A stretch of DNA of 64,000 nt from Pocillopora verrucosa (taxonomy: Eukaryota; Cnidaria; Anthozoa; Scleractinia; Pocilloporidae). The stretch spans positions 20,382,535 to 20,446,534 of the forward strand of contig NC_089322.1 in NCBI RefSeq assembly GCF_036669915.1. The letters are read 5' to 3'. The notes below the pieces were generated by a model. It did not search any database. It worked only from the letters and a program-made list of their open reading frames with translations, and was not told where the DNA came from. The position numbers and the translations under genes are program-made. Positions 12,101 to 20,100 of the stretch are shown one piece after another (the first letter of the stretch is position 1; every line of letters starts with the position of its first letter).

Positions 12101-13227
12101 TTTTCACTAACTTAAGAATAAACTCACTCTGTTAAAATTGCTTCATTCTGTTGATAAACGTTCAGGAATGTTCGAACCTGTTTTCTTCTGGTGGCGCTGA
12201 AAGACTCGCAAGTGAAAATGGTCTTCGTCTCCTTGCAAAAATCCCGTTAGATCAGGTATTATATAAAAAAAAACTTATTGTAGTAATTTTTTATGATAGT
12301 GACGTTTTGTTGTTGCTGTGAATGATGATGGTGATGATGATAATAATACTGTAGTCATTGGTGTTGTTGATGTTGTTCGTCTCGTTGACATGATGCATGC
12401 CAACGATGGCGATGACCATGATGCCGATACTGATACTGATGCTGTTTTGATTTTGTGATGACCAGTCAAACCTATACGCAACCAGCTACGTGGAATGAAA
12501 AAACCCAAAAGTCATTTTCTCTCAAACTCTGTAAAAATAGAACTTCTTTTAGAGCAAGTTTCAATTGGGTGTCAAAAGTAATTCGGAATGGCTTTAGTTT
12601 TGCTTTTCCTCGCCGCGTGACTGGTCCAGATAACTCGCGCCACTTTTTTCAACCAACCAGATCAAAACTAAAACCAATCGAGACACAGTCACTCGCGTTT
12701 TCCCGCGCTTTATATAGTTTGCTTGTTTTGAATTTTAGATCTCATTGGCTTCTTGTGACGTTTTCCTTTCTCTGATTGGTTGTCAATTAGTCTTGGTTTT
12801 ACGACGCTCAATCGTAATGCGCACTTAGTGGCACAAAGTTTACTTATGTGTGAACCGAACATGTCTGCCTCTTGGGGAGAGAGAGGCCTGGGTTTGGAAA
12901 GCTATTTCGCATACGCTTAAACGAGGAAACTATGGGGATTTATTTGTTTTCAGACTCATACTCTCTCGTAAACGGGAGTTTTTAACGTTTCACTGTGTTT
13001 TTGTAACTTGTCAGAAACCACTATGTCGATAAATTATTTGCATGACACGCAAGTTTTTCTTACATTCGAAATACTTTTTTAAATTTTTTTTATCCTCTTC
13101 TTCATAGAACCTGTGCGTTTGTTGTGAACAAGGTTCGAACATTTTCGAATCATTTCCAGAATCACCCGCGGGAACTGCGCTACAGTCTCTGGCAGCTAAG
13201 TTAATCAGAAAGACGAAACCGGAATGA
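6139..13227 (+). CDS. NUBP1: Cytosolic Fe-S cluster assembly factor NUBP1 (Nbp35)
   Basis: P-loop NTPase scaffold that assembles 4Fe-4S clusters for cytosolic and nuclear proteins, acting with NUBP2. Eleven coding exons: 6139-6189, 6645-6708, 7357-7440, 8497-8558, 9659-9762, 10328-10390, 10822-10850, 10962-11021, 11727-11932, 12166-12255 and 13108-13227. All phases match, giving 310 residues (human about 320). The N-terminal Fe-S motif is Cys13, then [10 protein letters not shown]. The deviant Walker A is LSGKGGVGKSS, split between exons 3 and 4. [38 protein letters not shown] and [15 protein letters not shown] (the C-terminal CxxC that bridges dimers) follow in family order. The N-terminal spacing is CX12C rather than human CX13C. 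Introns carry several dispersed repeats. Confidence 0.95.
7109..7322 (+). repeat. Family A dispersed repeat (NUBP1 intron 2)
   Basis: About 210 bp, bounded by aaccctttaactccc and gttaaagggttaaa. Internal hallmarks are gagtgaccaagacagaat, ttgatccgatgccaaa and agtgaggagaattgc. It is a short, non-coding MITE-like unit, the type copy for family A here. Confidence 0.85.
7738..7790 (+). repeat. Penelope-like element fragment with hammerhead-like core (degenerate)
   Basis: cccctgatgaaggcacc continues to gtgtcaaaacatta. It has CTGATGA at 7747-7753 and a possible stem II (GGCAC with GTGTC), but the expected GAAAC is CAAAAC. This is weak evidence of retroelement origin; no reverse transcriptase is nearby. 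Confidence 0.35.
7990..8202 (+). repeat. Family B dispersed repeat (NUBP1 intron 3)
   Basis: It is bounded by aaccctttaattccc and agtgaaagggttaag. Its hallmarks differ from family A: aggtgatcaacatg, ttatcaggtagaagttgt, gatctaacaccaaattctc. Confidence 0.8.
8687..8892 (-). repeat. Family C dispersed repeat (NUBP1 intron 4)
   Basis: It is the reverse of the copy at 9265-9482. Shared landmarks are gagtgacaagcatctaattt, a cttgattgttgagcaaa block, and the gttaggttgtaaagggtta end. Confidence 0.75.
9265..9482 (+). repeat. Family C dispersed repeat (NUBP1 intron 4)
   Basis: It begins aaccctttacaccctaac and continues with atgcatattctccgtac and a ggagaatttggtataacaa block. It ends near gttagagggttaaa. 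The same family in opposite orientation lies about 400 bp upstream in the same intron. Confidence 0.8.
11225..11290 (-). repeat. tRNA-like SINE head
   Basis: On minus: tttggctcagaggtagagc (box A) and gaggttcgatttctc (box B). The anticodon arm does not fold into a proper stem, so it is a tRNA-derived repeat in NUBP1 intron 8. Confidence 0.6.
11500..11660 (+). repeat. CCAAT-rich dispersed repeat, copy 1 (partial)
   Basis: It contains gtgattggcca, ctcgaccaatcaaatgc, caatcgcgtcttggtcaat and cgcattttcccacgctt. These blocks are shared in the same order with 12545-12822, 34317-34540 and 43868-44105. Confidence 0.75.
12545..12822 (+). repeat. CCAAT-rich dispersed repeat, copy 2 (fullest)
   Basis: It contains gactggtccagataactcg, ccaaccagatcaaaac, aaaccaatcgagac, cactcgcgttttcccgcgc, tctcattggcttcttgtg and tctgattggttgtc. 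At least three CCAAT/ATTGG boxes occur within 280 bp in NUBP1 intron 10. Confidence 0.8.
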
Positions 13228-14268
13228 CGTCATCTTGACCTATATTTTGTCCTCTCTGGTGATTGCTGGTCGTTTACTGTCGCACAAGTTTATCTAAACA
13301 AAATTGTTTTAAATCCAGTAATCTGAAATGCTCTGGGACTAAGTGTTGATATTATAGAGTTATGAGTGGCGATAAAACATGGGATATAAGATTGCAGCAA
13401 AAAAGTAACCAAAAAATCAAAATGGGGAACGCGAGTTTAGTCTCGTCACGCAATGGATAGAACGTGGTGTGACAAAACAACGAATGCCGGGTACTAAAAT
13501 TTGTGAACAGCTAGTGTAAAGCGAATGTTAATATTTAATTAAAGTTTCATTTTTATGGGGATCTTAAAGATTATAGCAATATTTTAGACATGAATAATAC
13601 TAAAATTATGGTTGAATAAGCAGTTTATTTATATTTTTAATTTATTTGAAAAATCCCTGTATAATGTGCGTTTGAAGATATTGTTTTATAAATTATGTAT
13701 AGCCAATTGTAAGCCAGTTGTAACTCAAATATTTTACAGGATTTTATGGCCAGCACTTTCCGGACTATTTGTCAAGTAGTGCATAATTTAGGAAAATGAT
13801 TGAAAACTATTTCAAGTCTAGTAATTTTTTGTTAGTGCTACTACAAATGTCCACCGTAGTCGGACCGAAGTGAGGCCATTTTTGTCAAGAAATTTCTAGA
13901 AATTTGAAAATAAAGTAATAAAGGTAGTAAAGTGAGATCTTTATATGTGATTATGTCTTTCATATCGCAGCGTAAGACTCAAGCTAACAATCGTGAGTTG
14001 CTCTGGTTAAGGATGTTTGAATTTTTTATCTCTTACGTTACTAAAGGTTGTTTTGCACGTAATGATGTTTATAGGAGGTCCACGTTCCTACAAGGCAGAT
14101 GTTATGCTGGCTATTACCTGTATCTATTGTTAGAATCAGAGGTGATTTTTTATTTATTTCTCAGTTTCAAACGCGTAGTTTGAATTGATTTCAAGGAGAG
14201 TTTACCAAATCCCAGGCGCCTTTAAAATTTGAATATTGCGTGACCGAAGTACTATCCAAACATCCAAT
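13228..14268. other. NUBP1-AMZ2 intergenic region
   Basis: It holds the NUBP1 3' flank and the AMZ2 upstream region. It is AT-rich, with open frames under 90 codons and no recognisable coding or repeat signal. A YY1-like aatatggcgac overlaps the AMZ2 start codon. Confidence 0.5.
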
Positions 14269-16610
14269 ATGGCGACTGCATCAAAAACAACGGTTCGTGA
14301 TCTCGGTAACTTACAGCGACTTCCAAAGGAAGAGAAAACCTTCTTAACAAAGGGCCTAAAAAACAGGAGTTTGTTTCCAGCTCTGCCAGAGTCAGATGAA
14401 GATGACTGGCTGTCGTCGCACTCTGAAATGAAAGAGACGCATGATTCTTGGAGGCAAAGATTTCAATCTGTCATTTCGCCCGTCAGAGAGAGGAAGAAAA
14501 AAATATATCTTGTGCCTCTGGGAGAAAAATGGGCAACCTCTGAAGTAGAACTGGATAAAATTGGCACTAAAGAAAGCTTTTTATCGCTTCTACAACGATT
14601 TGCGAGTGTATTTTTCACCGGTTTTCAAGTTGTTGTCCTTTCGTCTGTTTCCATAGCGGAACTGAAGTGTAAGACACGACGGCATGGCGGACATAGGCAG
14701 CTATTAATTCCAGATATATATAAATACCTCCAAAGTAAATGGCCTTCTGACGCTTTCTGCGTTGTGGGGATCACAATGATGGATTTGTACCCGAGGGAGA
14801 GCTGGAATTATGTGTTCGGACAGGCCTTACCTTCAGCCGGTGTCGGAGTGTTCAGTTTTGCAAGATACGATCCACTCTTTCACGAAAAAGATAGCACGAA
14901 AGCCTTGTCATCCAACACGAGTACCCTTGTGTTGTGGAGAAGTTGTAAGGTATATTAGATCTTTAGCGCCTAAAAGTTACTAATATCTAATTTCGCGAGA
15001 ATAAAGGAAACGATCGTCAAGAAACAATTGGTTGTTAAATAAATAATTTATTATTATCATTTCCTAAGGCGCTGACCAGGAGAATTATTCTCCTGGTCAG
15101 CGCCTTAGGAAATGTGTAGGGAATAGCATTGAGAATATGCATACTGATGTTAGAGTGTAAAGTGACCGGAGATGATTTCCTCCTTAACCCTTTAACTCCC
15201 ATGAGTGACCAAGATACAATTTCTCCTTACAATATCAATACAATATCAACCAGGTAAGTGATGAGAATAAAGAAAAGTATCAATGTGGGGATAATTAGTT
15301 GATCCAACACTAAATTCTCTGAACTAACATTCTAAGAATTGTATGGTTGACAGTAAGGAAAATTACAAATTTGATCTGGAAGTTAAAGGGTTAATCTATT
15401 TTTTTTTATCTCAGAATAGGAGAATTGAGACATTAAGTGATGTAATGATGGTGGAGGTGGGGTGGTGGAGGGAAGGGCAGGGGACAAGAACCAGAAGGGT
15501 GTCTGGTGGGATGTTGGCAAGGAGGGTTGTATGAAGGGTTTTTATGATACTGGGTCTCCAAAGCAAAGCAAAACATTTCACCCTAGTTTTTAATTTGCAT
15601 GAACACATTTAGTTGACAGCACATGAACTGTCAGCCATAGGTAGTTGCTTTTGGAGATAGGAGGTGCATTGTCTAACTTCACTATACTGGACAGAAGTCA
15701 AATTTGCTTTCAACTGGAAGTTGTTAGCTGAAATTTGGTAGGATGGGATGTGAAATTAAACAATTATACTAATTTAGTTTTTCACTCCCAAGATACCTCA
15801 GTATTATTAGTAATTCTCCTTACTGTCTACCATACAATTCTTATTATGTTAGTTTGGAGAATTTGGAATTGGATTAACTAATAATTCCCTAAATGGTTTC
15901 CATGTTTACATAGCCTGATGTAAACATGCAGGAGGTTGGGAGAACACAAGATAAGCGCAGGAAACCACAACGCGAAGCGGAGTGGTTTCCAGCTTATCAA
16001 GTGTTCTCCCAACCTCCCAAGTGTTTACATCAGGCTATGTAAACACAGAAACCATTTTACATTTCTTTTATAAAATAACTAATGAAAGAGGAACGAAAAC
16101 CGTGTTTACATACGCTCATGTAAAATGGTTTTATGGCCAATTAGAGTGCGCGTACTATTTGAATTATTTTGTAATTTTCTTTATTCTCATCACTTTTCTG
16201 TCTGATATTGTGAGGACAAAGTCTCTTTTAGCTCACTCACAGGAGTTAAAGGGCAATAAAGCAGGAATAGAGTAAATATTTTTATAGGGCAGCAGTATCT
16301 CACAGGGCTAAGGGTAATTGATGCCTTTGTCTTGTTTTTATAGGTCATGGCTCATGAGATATGTCATTTGTTTGCCCTAAAACACTGTGTGTTCTTTTCA
16401 TGTGCTATGAATGGAAGCAACCATCTTCAGGAGTCTAACAACCGTCCAATGTTTTCATGTCCTATCTGTCTTCACAAATTGAAATCCTGGTTTGGATTCA
16501 ATATGAAAGAGAGGTATCAAGCACTGCTGGAGTTTTGTAGCTCTGTTGAAGATGAAAACTTTCAAGGAGCAACCATTTGGTTACAAAAAGCAATTAAAGA
16601 ACTTTCATGA
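14269..16610 (+). CDS. AMZ2: Archaemetzincin-2 metallopeptidase
   Basis: Putative zinc-dependent aminopeptidase of the archaemetzincin family. Two coding exons (14269-14949, 16344-16610) joined in phase 0 give 315 residues; human AMZ2 is about 360. The match is clear in DAFCVVGITMMDLYPRESWN, VFGQALPSAGVGVFSFARYD, LVLWRSCK and, in exon 2, HEICHLFALKHC. A cysteine cluster follows (CVFFSCAMNGSNH, CPICLHKL), as in the HExxHxxGxxHCx4CxMx17CxxC family signature. The zinc ligands His231, His235 and His241 and the catalytic Glu232 are present. The glycine of the metzincin motif is alanine here (Ala238). The frame also opens upstream with a TTG, but the ATG at 14269 is the sensible start. Expected paralogue confusion: AMZ1. 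Confidence 0.93.
15015..15180 (-). repeat. Family C repeat containing a perfect palindrome
   Basis: The flanks match family C (ctaatttcgcgagaataaagg, then gaatatgcatactgatgttag on the reverse strand). The internal ctgaccaggagaat block is present twice, head to head, producing the palindrome annotated separately. Confidence 0.65.
15058..15114. repeat. Perfect 57-bp palindrome
   Basis: Arms 15058-15085 and 15087-15114 are exact reverse complements around a single T. The DNA could extrude a cruciform, and the AMZ2 intron RNA could form a 28-bp hairpin. Confidence 0.95.
15184..15394 (+). repeat. Family A dispersed repeat (AMZ2 intron)
   Basis: aaccctttaactcccatgag and gtgaccaagatacaatttc lead to gaagttaaagggttaat. 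It lies immediately after the family C/palindrome locus. Confidence 0.85.
15781..16258 (-). repeat. Family A repeat split by a foldback insertion
   Basis: The left half (15781-15890: cactcccaagata, gtaattctccttactgtc, ggattaactaataattccc) and the right half (about 16165-16258: ctttattctcatcac, gatattgtgaggac, cacaggagttaaagg) are consecutive parts of one reverse-oriented copy. A foldback element separates them. Confidence 0.8.
15891..16057. mobile_element. Foldback element with ATGTTTACATAGCCTGATG arms
   Basis: The left arm aaatggtttc...catagcctgatgtaaac...ggttgggagaacac is mirrored by gtgttctcccaacc...gtttacatcaggctatg...gaaaccattt. The central loop is cgcaggaaaccacaacgcg. It has no coding capacity. 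It inserted into a family A copy, so it is the younger of the two. A half copy lies near 16870-16940. Confidence 0.85.
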
Positions 16611-16869
16611 ACTTTTCAGTGTATTACCATCAAAACACATAGTAATACAAGCAAACTTGCCCCTGCCCCAAGTTACCAGATTTGAAAACCCCCCCCCCAA
16701 AAAAAAGGATTAATAATAATTATAGCTAGGTGTCGTAAAAGTATTGCAAAGTTCTGCTCAGTGACCTTGTCACGAAAGTAAAACGAACTATTGACCTCCT
16801 CAACTGTTGCAGCCGTTGTCTCCGCGTCCACGGAAACAACGTGATAAAATTTGAAAAGTGGATAGCGTG

Positions 16870-16940
16870 TCCTCTGTGGGCCACCTCCCGCGTGTTTACA
16901 CCAGGCTATGTAAACACGGAAACCATTTTACATTTCTTCA
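16870..16940. repeat. Half copy of the TTTACATAGCCTG foldback
   Basis: ccacctcccgcgtgtttac, accaggctatgtaaacacg and gaaaccattttacatttc match the right arm and flank of the element ending at 16057. The partner arm is missing. Confidence 0.75.
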
Positions 16941-16954
16941 ATCACTCACTTATT

Positions 16955-17040
16955 AGCGTACGTGTAGCCGTCCCCCGCCTCCCCCCCCTCCCGCACGCCC
17001 CGTTTCACCTTGTTGGGGAGGGTACGGCTACACGTAGGCT
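16955..17040. repeat. Foldback element with CGTGTAGCCGT arms
   Basis: agcgtacgtgtagccgtccc at the left is mirrored by gggtacggctacacgtaggct at the right, flanking a C-rich centre. It lies between AMZ2 and the lipase gene. Confidence 0.8.
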
Positions 17041-17198
17041 GCTCACTCGTCCACCTGTGAGTATAGGAGTGGCTTCGCCTTTGCCATGTTGAACCTGGGA
17101 ACTATTATCAGTTTTTTCACTGGAACTTAGTCCATCCTCATTCAATGTCGACTGCAAATCGATTTCGTCGAACGGTTATCATCTTTCCTGTCTAAGTC

Positions 17199-20100
17199 AT
17201 GGATAGTGAGGTCATTTCAGAGGAAGGCTCGGTTCAAAGCTCAAAGGGTTTAAAATTGTTTACCAAATCTTGGAAACTGAAAGACTCGAATCCACGGTGA
17301 GTTGTCACAATGGACATAATTCTTATCGATCTCATCCTCTTTTGTAGAAAAGCAACAAGTATTCGCTATTTTAATTTTTATTTTTTTGGGGTGGTGACGG
17401 ATTTATGACGGCTAAGATCGGTCTTGTGAGGCTTTTATGTCAGGGTGCCATGGAAGGTAAAGCGAATTTTCTGTTTTGACTGAACTTACTCTAATACTAG
17501 ACGCATATTTGCGTTCGTGCCTGTCTGGCAAATCGTGACAAACTTGAATAAAATTTATTTCCAATATTCATCATTTGTATTAGATCATTTGCAGTGCCGA
17601 TCCCCTGTGTGTTATTGTAAATTAAAGAGCAAAAACTCATAGCAACACATTGTTGTCCTGCATTCTGTCCGAAAACTACTCGTTACCTTGACTATATGGA
17701 GCTGCTATGGTTTTGTTAGGGTCAACACATATTGGAGAACCAGGATTTTTTTTAGTTGCTACAATTAATGCTACATGAGCCTCACTCTTACTAGAACACA
17801 TTAGTTTGTTACAAGAAAACAATGTTAAATATCGACTGACACGATATTTCATCTTTCTTATACTTTGATGAATTCTTTCACAACAGTTAAACTTAAATGT
17901 TCTTTTTATTTAATAGTTTTTTAGCATTTACCTAACAGTACAATGCAGATGACATAAGTATACATGAAAGAATAATTGCATAGACAAATTCTCTAATCTT
18001 CCTGCTCTTAAGCTTGTTCCTTAAACTATTCAAACTTTGTATTGGTATTCTGTTTGGTTATGATCACGTCTACATACAAGATGAGATTTGCATTTATGCT
18101 TCTCTCGATTAACATTGGATAGCTCAGTTGATATAGCATATTTCTCAATGAAAGGTTTACTCCACAGGCTGCCCAAGCTCCAGCTGTGAGATGACTAAGA
18201 GTTGTGGCAAAATTATGAGAGTTTGCATGGGAAAAGTTACGACTGCTTTTTGGAATACAAAAATACAGTCAAATTCTCAATGGAAATACCTGATCTTGCT
18301 TCCACAGTGCATTGCTTTTTATCTGACCACTTACTATGTTGGAAGAACCCATTTTAGCAAGTTATCCATTTCTAGGTGTACTTTGTAGTAAACCTAGAAA
18401 TGTTTAACTCACTAAAATGGGTTCTTTTCAACTGTATTTTTGTATTCCTAAAAGCAGTCATAAATTTTCCCATAAAAACTCTTATAATTTTGCTATGACT
18501 CTTATTTTGTTAGATGATCATCTCACAGCTGGAGCTTGGGCCACCTGTGTTCACTCATAAATATTGACTCATAGAGAGGTCTCTAATAAGGTTCACGGAC
18601 TGACCCATTCTGAAAACAGTCGGCATCTTTTAGTGTGGTCTACCACAAATGCTCTGTGCGTTTTGAGCATATTATACACAGTATCTGTGCTGATTTTGCA
18701 TTGCAAAGATCTCTCTTTTTCTGTCATTGCATCATGCCATGTGCTCATTAGTCAAAACATTACACATGCGTCAGGGTCAAAATGTCACACGTGTGTTAAG
18801 AACTTGACTGTGATTTGCAACTGAGGTTTCCTTTGGAAAGCCTAAGGAACAAGAGGAATGGGTGTGTCTTCAAGGGTCAATGAAGGTACACCCATTGTAA
18901 AGGGATTGGATAATATAGGCAATCTATCCATCCATGAACAAGGTCTACCACTGAAATTTTTTTTTTTGTATCAGGGTGCCTTTGGTAACTGAATCGCTGG
19001 AAAGTTTGAGTAAGGATATAAGTTGGATGGTATTGCATTCAGCTCTTTGTCGGCATACCTCCAGAAAATATCTAAACCAGCCACAAGATTGATTGAAGTG
19101 ATGATTTTTTTTTGCTTTTGTTAGTGCATTGATATTTGTGAGCCATGGAGTTGGTGAGCATTGTTCCAGATATGAAGAATTTGGAAGTGTTTTAGCCAGA
19201 CAAGGCTTCCTTGTTGTTTCCCACGATCATGGTAAATTTTTCAAATATTTGCAAAGAATGAATCGCCCTTCTTGTTTATATGTTCCTGGGAGGGGGGGGG
19301 GGGGAAGGTTTGCTTTGGTCATTTGCTGGGTATGTCCCACTGGCCTCTCAGAACCCCTACCCCACTATAGTCTATTCTTTGGCCAATTAAAGAGCCCATC
19401 TAAGACCCTTTTGCTAATACAGTAATATCTTTTTAACTGCTAATCTTCCCATTTTTACATCCCTACCTACCAAAATTCTCTTACCTACAAAATCTAGAAG
19501 AATGCGCAACCCCCTACTAGAAACTCTATGCAAGTGCATTATAGTCAATCTAGTCTTGAAAATGCCACCTTTTCCAGCAAAACATACTTATTAGCCAATT
19601 TCTAGGAGGTATCCTCTCTCCTGGGGTCAGTCAAAAGAAATTCAACAGTTACTTTGGCATTGGTTTGAAAGGAAAAATATGAGATTTAATTGATTTTAAT
19701 TATAGTAGAGATGAGATTGTTTTGTATGCCCATCACTTGGCTACATTTCTATAGGCAAGAGAGAGATTTACTTGACTCATTCCTACTGTGTAGAGTAGTA
19801 CACCATGAAAGTATTTTTTTTTTTTTTTAATAGTGGGTCATGGAAGAAGTGTGAAGGTGAACCAGTACAGATCTCGTCCTTTGATATTTATGCTGCTGAT
19901 GTGTTGAAGCACATGGATGAGAAGCTTGTAAACCATGGTGGTCTGCCAATATTTCTGTTTGGTCATTCAATGGCAAGTTTTCATCCACTACTGTTTAATT
20001 GAAAGTCTAGTTTAGAGGTGATTAGGTGGAGGAGGAAGGAGATGGGGAATTTTTTAGTTATAGAAGAAGTCTTCTCTAAAAACATCACTTTTTCTGGCCA

